64,000 bases of DNA from Pohlia nutans (GCA_022496805.1 CM040094.1:18499501-18563500), one strand, 5' to 3'; positions 20,470 to 32,849 are shown, numbered from the stretch's first letter. Program-made: numbers and translations. The notes: a model not told the origin generated them from the sequence alone.

Positions 20470-23400
20470 ATGGTGGCTCCCTTGATATTGAAGATCGTTG
20501 CTTTCTCGCTCGCCAAAAAAGTTGTCGTCTTTCTCGTTGCCAAGGTACATACCCTCTTTCCCATCCAGTGTGTTTTCTTTTCCAATATTTGGAGGGTTTA
20601 GGGTTTAGTCTGCAACACTTGATTGCTGATTGTTTGCAAAATGAGCCATTCAGTGTTTTTCCTCAATATTTGGAGGTCATTATGAGGTTTAGGGTTTAGT
20701 CTGCAACACGTGATTGCTTATTGTTTGTAAAATAAACCATTCCTTAGTGTTTTATTCCAATACTCGGAGGGCATTATGAGGTTTAGGGTTTAGTCTGCAA
20801 CACGTGATTGCTTATTGTTTGTAAAATAAACCATTCCTTAGTGTTTTATTCCAATACTCGGAGGGCATTATGAGGTTTAGGGTTTAGTCTGCAACACGTG
20901 ATTGCTTATTGTTTGTAAAATAAACCATTCCTGAGTGTTTTATTCCAATATTTGGAGGGCATTCTGAGGTTTAGGGTTTAGTCTGCAACTCGTGGTTGCT
21001 TATTGTTTGCAAAATGAACCATTCAGTGTTTCATTCCAATATTTGGAGTGCATTCTGAGGTTTAGGGTTTAGTCTGCAACACGTGATTGCTTATTGTTTG
21101 CAAAATGAACCATTCAGTGTTATATTCCAATACATTCTGAGGTTCAGGGTTTAGTCGTTTAGTCTACAACACGTGATTGCTTTATTGCTTGTAAAATGAA
21201 CCTTTCAGTGTGTTTTTCCCCAATATTTGGAGTGCATTCTGAGGTTTAGGGTTTAGTCTGCAACACGTGATTGTTCATTGTTTGTAAAATGAACCAGCGC
21301 CTCCGAAATCAATCATAATACCTCTTTAATCTTACCACCTTGGGTTCCAACTTTCTCACTATCATATAGTTTGAATGTGGCCATCAATTCTAGACTGTCA
21401 TTTTAGAGATCCTAACAAAGAGGTTTGCGAGTATTTCTCTTTCCTTGATTTACTTCAAACGGAATATTCTTGTTCAGTGTGCTGCATGGGACGGTGTTCT
21501 TGGTTCACTCAATAAAAAATAGAATTTGATTTGTGGATGGCACATGATTTTGTTCGACACTAAGAGCATCTCCACCAGCACTCTGGCTCTAGAAAAATGG
21601 ATGTGCATGGGTTGGTCAACAATTTATTTGGAGAGAGACATTGAATTCAACAATCCAGTTCAGGTCCCTCAAAACGACCCAAGCTAGTGTATCTTCTCTT
21701 CTTAACTGCACATCAGGATTGCACAATCCATGCATGGTGACTTGTGAGTGGCTTACTAACTATTTTCAGAGTCTAATTGGGTGATGTTGGTGGGGAACTA
21801 CATTGTATGCCCTGTAATTTGTGGATAACCTTCGGAGCGCAATTCTGAGTCGCTGGGGAGATGCTCTAAACTGCTTGTATGGGAAATCCATGAAGATAAG
21901 AATAGGGACAAAGATTCCTTACAGACCTGTTCATATATCTGGTTCTCTGAGTCCGTAAATCAGTGCTTGTAAGTTAATATAATCTGTTACACAATCAGCT
22001 GAATCAATGTCTGATACCACGATTATTTTGTTCACGAGCAACTGGAATTAGATCTCCATATGCAGCCACTCCAATTTGTATTGCAAAGAATCCATAGTTT
22101 AGACTACGGACCAAGAAGTCGTCCCATGCCCCTCTCGAATCTGTGATTGGCCTATGAACTTGCTCTAGGACGACTTAGGTTTACAGGTTTCCAAAAGGCC
22201 TATAAACTAGCCTAATGGATAATGTTTGGATGACCTTTAGAGCAGTGATTTTTTCTGGTCAAGAGATAGTTTAGCATTTTTGCTACTTTTCCATGGCTTG
22301 AAGAGCAATTGGATGCTCTTTTTATATTAATATACAGGCAATATTGGGATAATACATATGTGCTACCTAGGTGCTACTTATGCAATACCTGGGTGATACC
22401 TAGGCATAAAGAGGCTACACATCTTGACTCCATAGAGGAAACTTGGCTATTATCCCTTTCTTTTTTTTTCAAAAATCCTTTTGTATCAATTAGCCAGCCC
22501 AAATTTTATGCTAAAATTACCAACAAACAAAACCACTGTTTCAGAGTGCAATTCAGAGTTGCTGGTGGAGATGCTCTAAGAAAACAGGATGTGATGTTGG
22601 GTTGGTGCAGCTGTATGGATTTCCAAGGCTGTATCGGCGTGCATCGGAGCTCAACCATTACGTGAATCGTGAGAATCCAAAGAGGAGGGAGAAGTTTCAG
22701 AGCCGGTTGCAGTTTTTGTTTCGGCTGCCCACCCATCTCTACCAAACCCTGAACCGCTGGAGAGGAGTACAAGGGCCGCCATCTGCTCCTCCTGGACCCT
22801 CATCTCATGGCGCCACTCATCACCATTCACAGCAGAAGCAGGTTGGGCCTCAGAAAACCCTGTTTTTCATGAAGAATCACGAATATATTTCGGTGGTTAA
22901 CCCCTAAACGACCAAGGATTCATGATTTTAAAATGACAAATTTAAACGATCATACGGTGAAAATTATAATTTGAATGGGATCAAATTTTATTTCACTGGA
23001 ATTAGCGAAGAATATTACATATGTTGAATTATTTTTTTATAAAAATTTAACAAAAAAGAATCTACATAAAGCTTACTCAAAATTACTGAAAAAAATAGGA
23101 GCCACCTGGTGGCCTTATGGTCCCTTAGGGGTTAATTTTAGGTCTTCTTCCTCTCTTTCCCATTCTGGTCCTATCTCTGATCACATTGCTACGTTGCCTG
23201 GTCAATTCATGTATGTTACAATTGTCCCTCTCTATTATGACATGTTTGGGAAGCTCTAACTTCAAGGTGGCAGACATGGATTAGTCATAGAAATGACTTG
23301 TCATGTGTATTGCATTAGACAATAATATTGTCATATTATGGAAGGAGGATAGACTGTAAGATTGATACTTTATGGTCATACTCCCTCTGTCTAAAAATAG

Positions 23401-24308
23401 TTCTCCTAGTTTTTGGCATTTTTCTTTTGCAATATTTGTCCTATGGTTTATACTTCAAACGTGAGCATCTGTTCACTTCATACGGGGCAACAATGAGAGT
23501 GACACAAAAACTACATACTATTGTTAACCCCTAAAGGACCAAGGATTCATGGTTTTAAAATGACAAGTTTAAACGATCATATTGTGAATATTATAATTTG
23601 AATGGGACCAAATTTTATATCACTGGAATCAGTGAAGAATACTACATATGTTGAATTAAAAAAATTGATTAATTAAAAAAAAAAGAATCCACATAAAACC
23701 TACTCAAAATCACTGAAAAAAACAGGAGCCACCTGGTGGGCTTACGGTCCTTAAGGGGTTGAAGATAGACCATTTTTTGAGTACTGAGATGGCTTCTTTT
23801 GGTGAAGAAAAAGGATCAAGTTAAAGCACTTAAAACACACCAAAAACTGGGGCAGTTATTTCCGGACAGATGGAATATTTGTTACAAGGGCGTGTTTCAA
23901 ACCGCATGTTAAAAACTCGGTCTGGTATAGATCTAAACAAGTGTCAATGTCTTTAGATTCTTTTACTTTGTAACAAATATGACGATCATTGCTTTGACAG
24001 ATAAACCATTGTGCACAGGTTCGCGAATTCCACACGAGAGCGAGCGCATTACGAGTTGTTCCAAATCCTTCTTCTTCCTTAAGTGGATTCAGTTTTATCA
24101 GGCAGTCGCTCCGGACTCATCTGGTGGGGTGGAGGGGAACTGGAATTCGAAGCAGGCCATTCTCAGTTTCCTGTTCTCTTCTTCCCTTCGGCGTCTCCGC
24201 ACTGGTCTCACCAAGCAAACAATTGGCACGCTCTGGTTGGCATTTTGTGAGTTCCACTGGTCATGTAGGCCAGATCAAAGCAGCGTCCTCTCAGTCAGGT
24301 ACTCTTAG
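20470..24308 (+). CDS. Small basic protein with hydrophobic N-terminus, family not recognised
   Basis: Proposed exons: 20470-20544 (25 codons, hydrophobic MVAPLILKIVAFSLAKKVVV, donor AAG|gtacat), 22611-22841 (77 codons, acceptor ggtgcag) and a tentative third exon from 24102 or 24156 to the stop at 24308. Exon 2 begins LYGFPRLYRRASELNHYVN, is rich in Arg/Lys, and ends with a Pro/Gly/Ser and His-rich tail (GPSSHGATHHHSQQKQ). The hydrophobic leader followed by a basic segment suggests membrane or organelle location, but I do not know the family. Intron 1 (about 2.07 kb) holds a telomere-like minisatellite, a PIF MITE and a J repeat; intron 2 holds two E6 elements and a Stowaway. Exon 1-2 joining is phase 0 on both sides. 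Exon 3 is the weakest part. Confidence 0.55.
20590..21300. repeat. Telomere-like minisatellite, about 8 units of about 94 bp
   Basis: Eight units anchored on GAGGTTTAGGGTTTAGTCTG (starts near 20590, 20685, 20779, 20872, 20966, 21057, 21140, 21237), each continuing with CAACACGTGATTGCTTATTG, a TTTGTAAAAT segment and a CCAATATTTGGAG-type tail. Units 3 and 4 are almost identical, which implies recent local duplication. Each unit carries a GGTTTAGGGTTTAG telomere-like stretch. It lies in intron 1 of the small gene. Confidence 0.92.
21564..21866. mobile_element. Tourist (PIF/Harbinger)-like MITE
   Basis: Ends GAGCATCTCCACCAGC and CGCTGGGGAGATGCTC, flanked by TAA on both sides (21561-21563 and 21867-21869). 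A related right end without a clear left partner is at 22540-22579. Confidence 0.85.
22250..22507. repeat. Interspersed repeat family J, copy 2
   Basis: Same order of segments as 10037-10270, ending ATCAATTAGCCAGCCCAAAT. It lies in intron 1 of the small gene. Confidence 0.75.
22897..23135. mobile_element. TTAA element family E6, copy a
   Basis: Ends TTAACCCCTAAACGACCAAG and TGGTCCCTTAGGGGTTAA. The 239-bp interior is nearly colinear with the 239-bp copy at 23524-23762 (ATTCATGGTTTTAAAATGAC-type start, AGGAGCCACCTGGTGG end). The left TTAA supplies the stop of the frame that reads through exon 2 of the small gene. Confidence 0.88.
23381..23875. mobile_element. Stowaway-like MITE split by an E6 element
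   Basis: Left end CTCCCTCTGTCTAAAAATAG after TA, right end TTATTTCCGGACAGATGGAA before TA. The two halves (to 23523 and from 23763) match the intronic Stowaway copies; the middle is the E6 element. Confidence 0.85.
23524..23762. mobile_element. TTAA element family E6, copy b, nested in a Stowaway MITE
   Basis: Left TTAACCCCTAAAGGACCAAG, right CGGTCCTTAAGGGGTTGA (right TTAA now TTGA). The Stowaway sister at 14605 carries ACTATTAAAGATAGACC (complement strand) at the same place, so the pre-insertion site was a single TTAA. Confidence 0.9.
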
Positions 24309-24831
24309 TGACATTGAAAACTCAGGTCAAACTTGTTCTCCACAGGGAGCGTCAATGGAGTACGCTCATAGAAGTGTGAGTGAGACAATGGCTGATGATG
24401 AGTCAAGGAATTCAGATCAAAAAAGTGTGGGCCTGTCCTTTATTTTGTGAGGATGTGTATTCTCTTTCAATTGATTTCATTGATAATTAGAATCTGCTAA
24501 ACACTGAGCCTTTCGTTAAGCAGATCACGTTGGTTTTCAGCTCTTAGTGGAGTGTGTTGAATATAAGGTAGACCCAATTCCGCACCCTATCATTGACCCC
24601 CAATTCTACCTTGGGATTGGCTCACTTCGAGTGAACAACAAATGCAGTAAGTGATAGGTGGAATTGGGTGAAAAGAGAGCGGTTTTAGGTAGTTCATTGA
24701 ATGAAAATGAGATCACAAAGTGATGATTATGGAATTAAGACAATGAAAGGAAGCAATTTAGCACTGCAATCAAGTAGGTTCCTTTGGTGGAATTGGGTGT
24801 AAATGGGGTTGCTTAACTTCTAAAGAACATA

Positions 24832-25566
24832 CTAACCCTGGAACGCCGGTAGGGACCAAAAGGGTCCTTTGAATGAAGAATAATGGGCAGAAAGTGCTTT
24901 GGGATCCGTTTTTCATCAAATTTTCATCCATTTCGAGGATGAAACGTGTAGTTGCTATCAATATTAACAGCTTTTGCATGTACAAGGTGTCAATATTCGG
25001 TCTCAATTGTTAATTGAATAGTAAGAGTACACCGTGGTGTAGTGTATTTTCAGTTTTGAGGATCTCTTTACCAAAACTCAATTTAAACCATTAAAATGAT
25101 GTGTTTTGAATTTGAGCGTAACTAGCAATATAAAGTTTACAAGATCTAGTTTCTACTACATTTTGAGTTTTGGAAAAATCTAAGTTTTATGATTTTTTAT
25201 TATGGTCACAAGTTGAATACCCATTACCATGGGATGGTTATTTTTCTATTTTTATGGTCACGGTAAAAAAAAATCTACTAGAATGATCTTCATGGTGATT
25301 TACACCCATGGTAGAAATTTTGGCATAATTGAATATATATTGTAATTGATATGAATTACTTTAGCATTCACTTCAAAAAATTATAATAATTTCAAATTTT
25401 CACACAAATTTATGGATATTTTTTGACATGTAGTATGCAGATGCCTTCATCTACTAAAGTTATAATATTGAATTTTAATGCTAATTTCAGTGCGAAAATC
25501 AATTGTGGAATGTGATTCTAATTCCGTGGTATTTCCATGGTAATAGGTCCGTCCTTTAGGGGCTAA
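24832..25566. mobile_element. Candidate TTAA-type element with CTAA flanks
   Basis: Left CTAACCCTGGAACGCCGG, right GGTCCGTCCTTTAGGGGCTAA. The flanks are CTAA on both sides and the terminal repeats are imperfect, so this may be an element that used a CTAA target or a degenerate one. Confidence 0.45.
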
Positions 25567-26085
25567 GCCCCACGAGCTTCTTTTCTTTTTTGGGAGAAAC
25601 TTTCTCATAACTTCTACTCCGTTGAACTAAATGGGGTGTTTTAAATGCATGTTTAAAGCATCTATACTTTTTTAGAATAGAACCAAAGTAAATTAAAAAG
25701 AGAATTGTGCTTGAAATGGAGTTTAATCCCTAAACGTCCCAGCGTTCAAAAACTAGATCACGAATAGATTCAAAACCTTGCAACTTTCTGATACAATTTT
25801 GGATGACTTTCATTCAAGTCACCTTTAGAAGTGTATTAAATTCTCTACCAATTACAATAGTTCTCTTGTGATGAGGAGTTGTTGATAATTTTGGAGAGGC
25901 CTCCAACCGCAAGTATGTCAAATTTTTTGGGTAGATTTTATGCTTGCAATGGTCTTCTCATCTGAGCCATGCTTATATCTATCTTTGAGGCTAGCATCTA
26001 CTTGTGTTAAAAAGATCGGTACGTTTAGAGGTTAAAAGAGGTTTTGGGTGTAGGAATCAGGAAATCCATGTGCTTTAAGGATTAA
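25563..26085. mobile_element. TTAA element family E3, copy 2, interrupted
   Basis: The interior matches E3 at 4526 (GGGAGAAACTTTCTCATAAC, AACCAAAGTAAATTAAAAAG); right end GTGCTTTAAGGATTAA is decayed. A second TTAA element sits inside at 25723-26035. Confidence 0.75.
25723..26035. mobile_element. TTAA element family E8, nested in E3 copy 2
   Basis: Left TTAATCCCTAAACGTCCC, right GTACGTTTAGAGGTTAA. E3 copy 1 reads GGAATTTAAAAGAG at this place, a single TTAA, which gives the empty site. Confidence 0.85.
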
Positions 26086-26644
26086 GGTAACTTTTTTTTT
26101 TATCAACCGTAGGTTGATTTTGAATGATTATAGAACATTTTGGGGATGCTCATGGCCCCCACCTAGGGTTGGATTTGTATTTTCAAGGTAGATCACTTTG
26201 AAAATTCATAGAAATTACCAATTTCTAAAAATGAAGGATACATGATTTCACTTCAATTCAACTCCACTAAGATTTATCTTTCCCTCAAAAAAAATTCACT
26301 TGGTATGTCCTCCAAGATGTTCAAATTGCTTAAATGGATAGTAATATAATTGTCCTTTTCTATTATGACATGTTTGAGAAGCCCTAATTTCAAGGTGGCA
26401 AGCATGGATTAGTCATAGACTTGTCACATATGTGTTGTTTAAAACAATAAAAATGTCATATTATAGAGTGTCATATTATGGAGGGTAGACTTTAGGTACA
26501 TTTGAGTTGGATACTTGAAGCATTGCAGTCCCTTCATTCTTCTTTCCAGTGGAAGGAACTTTAAGGCTTAGAGGCTTGTTCCTTATTTTATTGTTTGTGC
26601 TCCACCAAAAGAGACTACGGAAATACTTCGTTTTCAAGGAGTTA

Positions 26645-27812
26645 GGGCATCCTCAATCTTCACTGTAAAAAGCCCCGCCACTCACACCTCATCGGCCGGT
26701 GTTTTTGCTCTCTTTCCCGGAGTCAGGTTTCTCCACGGTACAGCTAGTCAACGAGGGATATGGCCTCGGGATATGGCAAGATTGATATTTTACAATTCCA
26801 TGTCAAACTTATTAATGATTTTCTTTTTCGTTTCACTTTGTACCCACTAGTAATTGTTTTATGAAAAAATTAATATGAGCTTTTTTCTAACAAGATTTTA
26901 TATTTGAGTTTTTTGTGATTTGTTCCAAAACTTCTCTATTCTAATTATGGATATTATTAATAGTATTTAATAGTATATTTTGGAATGCACATTTAAAACT
27001 GAGATTTTGGAAGGTGTGTGATTTTTAAGTTAAATTGAATTTGGGTTAAATTTTTAATGAAAGTGAAGAGGTTCACCAATGACCTATGTCAATTCAATTT
27101 CTTCTTTCAATTTAATTTGATTTTGGTTTATACTCAATTAGTCATGTTAAATTAGCAAAATTAAATTAACAAAAGCCAAATTAGCTATGTTAAATTAAAT
27201 TAGCAAAATTGACAAGAGCCAAATTAGCTTTAGCAAAATTGCACTACCTGGGGACCCCAGCTATACTACCTGGGGACCCCAGCTGCACTACCTGGGGTCT
27301 TTGTTTTTTACTTTCTACTTAATTTAATAAACACTTTTACTTTTTATACTTTTGAAAATACTTTTAAATTGAAAACTAAAGTAAAAGCTTTTACAAGTAA
27401 CTATATTATTTTTATTCATTAACCTCCAAATTTTGCCTAATTTGTTCATTTTGATCAAGTAAAAAGACTTTAAAATGAAAAAAATAAAATCTTGCACCTC
27501 AATGGAATCAAAATGTATATGTTCAAAGAGTTTATATTAAAATAAAATAAAATTTAGGATCCATTCATAGATGTGTAAAAAAATGCTGAATTTTGGGATT
27601 TGCAAGTTGCATGTGCACAATTCATTAATTTGGAGCACCGGCCATAATTCGAGGAGCATTGGTTGTCAGGATGGACTGCATTTCGAGGCAACAGTGCCGG
27701 CCGGGTTGGGGCCGCTTCAACTGTAATTTATTTTTTTGTAAATCCGCTCCCAAAAGTGCCCCTCCAAATGCGGGTGGCGGGCCACTTTGCCGAGGCAAGA
27801 TTGAGGATGCCC
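26645..27812. mobile_element. PIF/Harbinger-like non-autonomous element, 1.17 kb
   Basis: Ends GGGCATCCTCAATCTT and AAGATTGAGGATGCCC, flanked by TTA on both sides (26642-26644 and 27813-27815). AT-rich with no transposase frame. At 27241-27300 it holds three units around the palindrome CTGGGGACCCCAG. Confidence 0.88.
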
Positions 27813-27815
27813 TTA

Positions 27816-29493
27816 CATGTTTGAACAATACAAACAAGGTGTAAAAGTAAATCTAAGATAAATACTAAGGCAGAGACTACGTGACTAGCTGCTCCTGGCG
27901 TGCATATGGCGTGCATAGACATCCTTGTGCATTATGGCTTAACCTTATTCCCTATTATTAAATCTCTTGACAGCATGCTGCTCTGAAATGGCGCTCCTGA
28001 TCTGCACCTCTGGAACATGCTGAATTGCTTGTATTGCGATATTTCCATGTCTTGTGTAGGGCATGTTCTAGAAGTGCAACGGGCTCATAAAACTATCAAA
28101 TAATGAGTGTTCTTTGCGTTGTTTTTAAGGAAAGGTTGCAGCACTGGGTTGCAGTACTGATTTCACCAAAAATAAATAAAAATTTAAATTAAGTGCCTTT
28201 GAATTAGTAATTGGAGCAGCTTGACGACTCTTACAGGAAGCCATCGGTAATTATGTAGATTCAAGGTGCTGGCCACTCATGCAGCAACATACTTTTAAGC
28301 AGCTGAGCAATGGGCACTAAATTTTCCATGGTAGAACATTTTCAGAAAGAGCTAAATTTGGACTCCAAATTCATTCCTCCGTCTACTGCCAAAATATCTA
28401 TCCATGTTAACATATGTTCATTCATTTGAGCAGATTTTCATTCAATTATACCAACTTCATCAGCTAAAATCTAGATGAAAATGCTGCACTGTTTGGTTTA
28501 TTGGTGACATGGCTTGATGCAACCTGTTTGAAAATTTCTTTTGGCTGTGGCTGAGGGTGTTTTGTTTCTGGTTCCCCTTGCAATGAAGTTCCGTTTCATT
28601 TAAAAATTAAAAATAATAATAAAAACATAACCTGTTTGAGAAATGAAAAATCGCAGCTGCAAAATCCCCGGCCTGCTGATGCATGCAATATAAAATACCA
28701 TCGATGGAAATTAACGCAGTCATGCACAATGAATCAATGCAGCTGCAATAATGAAAGTTCACCACCTGCAGGAAATTCAGATTGTCACAAGTTACAAGTC
28801 ACAAGCCGTCACTCTCACTGTGGCTTCAGTGTAGACTGAATGAAAGAAGAGCATGCATCTCCTAATTTAATTTGTACCCTACAAGTACATCATATTGATT
28901 GTATCAATTTATTCTCTCATCCTGCATTCAAGTTAAATATATATATAAATGACCACACAAATGAATTCTCTCCGCTCCTATAAGGTAGTGGGACCAATTC
29001 CCGACTGAATTTCAGGTTTGCATACTTAGACTTGTGAACGAAATTTTTTTATACTTTTTGGATGCTCTGCAAAGCTATTGCAAAGGCATCCCAAAAAAAA
29101 AACATTTTTTGAGCATTTCTACAATTTTCTATGATTTTTTAAGTCTAAAAGCTTAGAGTGACCATTAACCGCTCATAGAGTCATGGTTTTTATGAGAGGT
29201 TGGATTCTGAAAATAGAGTGCTTCTACACCAATGAGAACCAATCAGAAGCTCTTGATTTTTCCAAGCATGGACGAAATTAGAACACTCTTGGACACTATC
29301 TGAAACCATACTGGCTGGTTTCTGACACCCATCCCCCAACCAGTAGGGGTCGGAAATACAACCCGGTCAGAAATATGACCCTCTACCTTAGCTTGCACGC
29401 TTACAACATCGCCACCAGCACTCTGGATAGCTCTGGTTCTGGAAAATTTCGAGGGAAACACTGAAAAAATTCAGTGGAGGAAGACACTTACTA
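27816..29493. other. Intergenic, repeats and no gene
   Basis: No convincing gene. About 29293-29390 (ACACTATCTGAAACCA, CCCGGTCAGAAATATGACCC) is repeated near 38715-38815. Short frames such as the one at 28636-28839 lack any recognisable motif. Confidence 0.5.
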
Positions 29494-29783
29494 AAATAGA
29501 GGGCTCTAAACCTGCCACAGTTCTAAACCCGCACTCTTCCAAGAACAAACATTTTGAAATTTTGGATGTACCCATGGTTAAGAGCACCACTTTAGAACCC
29601 ATGTCATTTCAACTTCAAAAATTCATATCTAATTTTAGGAACATCCAATTTTTTTGATTTAAAGTATGTTGGTCTTTGCTTGGATTTGTATTCCAATGAA
29701 AAATCATGCTCAGTCCTCCATGTGTCCTCATAATGCCATAGCCCTTAAAGTGGTGGGTTTAGAGCCTCCTACTTTAGTGTAGT
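29494..29783. mobile_element. MITE family G, copy 2
   Basis: Ends TAGAGGGCTCTAAACCTGCC and GGTGGGTTTAGAGCCTCCTA; interior shared with 6160-6440 and 41388-41662. Confidence 0.8.
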
Positions 29784-30655
29784 TAGAGCATGCCGAGTAG
29801 CAGAGAATTGAAAGTACTAGTCAAACGCTAATTTAGTAGGGGTTTAGTGTAAACATGACCCCAACAGCAGTAGGAAAGCATCCATCAAACACTAAGATAG
29901 CTTGATGGTGGTTTTTATTTGAGTTCAGGATATCATATACTCCTCTCTTGGTTGCTTTGATTTTTGGACGCTAAACATGGGAACCAACGAAGCAAGGGGA
30001 CAAGCACAACATGGGGAGGGACTAGCACAAAACGAGCATGTAACACATGGCGTTGCAATAATTAGCTAATTATAGTAACTTGTTTTTATACTCCCTCATG
30101 CACTGAATCTTACACATGCACTCCTTTTTTGGAGTTTTCCAATATTTGCCAATATCTTTGGTTTGAGAAAATAAGCTTGCTCCTTGGGTAGCATGCTCGC
30201 TGCCCCCTTCAATTATCATTGAATTCCAAATCAGATGACGTTGCGGTGAGGATACGTTTTCCCTCTCACTGCTGGGCATGCTCTTAGGCATACACTTAAA
30301 AATCATTGCAATCTCTTTCTGGTGCATGGTCATTCCTCCAAGTCCAAGTTCTATTTACACCTACTTAGTGACAGTCCTAGACATTTTTTCAATCATTTTT
30401 ATGAAGTGAGACCATGGAAGTGTGACCATGAGAATAATGTATTATTCTTCGTCACTGCTCTAGCTAGCTTGGTCCATAGTATAAACTCAGTGCTCAGTCT
30501 GTGCTCAACTTATCCTATAGTGAGCAACTGTTGATTATCACCTGCGTTAAGTCATTTCCTCACTGATCGATTGCTCATTGTACGGTACTTCGATCCTACA
30601 CAGTCCCATCGGACAGTGCATGCTCATACTCAATCCTATTCAAGCGCTTGGAATC

Positions 30656-32414
30656 ATGGAGAAGACTGCGCCCGGCACTTCAAATAAGACCCTGGAGCGC
30701 GGGCCTCTGTGCCCTGGCGTCACGTTTAGAGCGAGCTTGTATCGGAGCAGAAAGTCGGGGCGAGTGTTGTATGTAGAGGCCGGCAAGGACTTCGTGGACA
30801 CTCTTCTGAGCTTCCTGCTTCTTCCCCTCGGCACCGTCATCCACATCCTCTCCACAGGTGAAAAATCTCCCCCTCCCACAAAGTCAGCCTTCTCTAGCTG
30901 TTGCTACATATGTACATATTAATGTCTGTTTCACTGTACTCGATGTTATCTTGAAACTCTACTAGCTAAGTGTTGTTTTTTGACTTAGGTGATATTTGGT
31001 TTCAGCCGTTTGAGAATGATTCATTTGGTATGTTTCAGTGTGGCTTCGATCCTAGGTTTTAATTAACGGATATTAGGAAACTTCAGCCATATTTCGTTGG
31101 CGAAAGAAATTTCCCGTTTTCCAGACACAACTGGTGTCGTCTATCATGGTATAATTCTATAATTCTCAGAAATGGAGTGGGATGCTATGAACTGCAGGCA
31201 TCCAAATGAAGCCTGCTATGGGTGGAATCTCGAGAATTTTTGAGAGTGTACAAAACTTCTCTGATTTTGATCTGGGCTGCACTAAGGAAAAGCTTCTGCA
31301 ACCTAGACCAGCAACCATCGACTGCTTTTGCCGCTCTGCTGGTCTACTAATGCAACAGGCCCTGGAATCAGCAAGCATATTGCCGCGTCCCCTTCAGAGG
31401 CCAGGTTTGGTAGGAGATTATTACAGATGTGGAGATTGTGGTCGTCTCGCTCAAACCTCGAAGGGAGCTGCCTGTGAAAAATGTAACATCTCTTGGAGTA
31501 CTTACTATCAGGGCCCATATTCTGTCGTTTTGAAAGAACCAGATCCTTCCTATACCGACGGGTTCGCCAAAGTAAATATCAGATTCATAGTCACCGACAA
31601 CCTGGAGATCATGCCCCTGACGACAAGCAAAAGTGTGAGCGTGCTTAGCGGACTAAAAGTTGCTTCGTTAGCTGACCTGGAGGGCCACGATATCACCGTC
31701 AGCATTACCCAGGTAAATGTTTGTGTGGCAATGATTGCATGACTATGATCGATATAATGTTTGCATGACTATGATCTACAATTTTTTGCATGACTATGAT
31801 CGACAATGTTTGCATGACTACTTGCGAATGTTCACTAAATTGTATTACAAATCCAACTTAACTACAATGAATAAGTTGGGGTATTAAGGGACCGATACTA
31901 ATTTATCAACATTTCATGCTATATAAATATTTGCCGTTAACACAATCTATTTTTTATTCTTTTTATTTGTACATGGGGAACACCATAACTGTAGAACTAA
32001 GAATCATATTTTTATTTAATAATTTAGTACCGTGAGCCATGAACTTTACCGGGTAAGTCCCCCTAATTTTTCCTAGTCCCAATTTAGTGTAGATAGCAAA
32101 TAGCTGTGAGTGTCATCGTGGCGTAACACAAGACGGATGGGAATTCTGCATTATCACACTTAATTGATTATGTTTTTGCAGCTAGAGTTTTTTTCTTTTT
32201 TCAGTTATTGCTTTATACGTCGCAGAGTGTCGTATGTACTGTACAAATAAGGCACCTGCTGCTGATTAATATCACTCGAAGTGGTTTGCTATGTTCAGTA
32301 CACGTGACGAGTAATTTTTGTGGCGTATTATTCGTGATGCAGATCCTCCAGTTACTCCAGTCAGCACTCACTTCCAACACCTGCCTCAATGATGTCTTTG
32401 GACAGCTCAAATAA
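30656..32414 (+). CDS. DUF674 family protein, copy 1
   Basis: Exons 30656-30857, 31198-31712 and 32343-32414 give 262 residues with matching phases (1, 0). Motifs of the plant DUF674 family: SLYRSRKSGRVLYVEAGKDF then VDTLLSFLLLPLGTVIHIL in exon 1; GISRIFESVQNFS, YYRCGDCGRLA with a second CEKC (a CxxC pair), and VTDNLEIMPLTTSKSVSVL in exon 2; ILQLLQSALTSNTCLNDVF in exon 3. The family is plant-specific, often in tandem clusters, and its molecular function is unknown. Splice sites and exon lengths equal those of copy 3 (exon 2 is 515 nt in both), which supports function. The 31741-31850 part of intron 2 has several tandem TGCATGACTATGATC units. Confidence 0.88.
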
Positions 32415-32849
32415 ATCATCCCGAAAGTCAGTACGTGGCAGAATTGATGGCAAATTTGAGGAGATGGTCCTCATCGCCTCTTCGAAATCTCGGATGTGCA
32501 AGACTGCAATTATGTGATACCGCCCATTTTGCCGGTAGGCCTCTAGTATCCATTCAGGTTTTTAGAGTCACGAATAGCATCTCATGTTTTGGGTCAAATA
32601 GAGCTACTTTTGAACGTGTATTACTGGTATATTATTATCAATGGCAGATGACTCTGGTTCTTACTAATTTGTGCCATTGCCGATTTCCCAAAGCCTTGTG
32701 GCTGTCATGGTTCTTTGAATGATACTTCACAATTCTACAGATTCACAACCTTGCTAAGGATCACCGAGTTCGGTTAAAGTGTGAACGTGAATTTTAAGGG
32801 ATTGGCATGTTTTCCAGGTGCCCATCTGGTATTTCAGATCTAGCTATAC

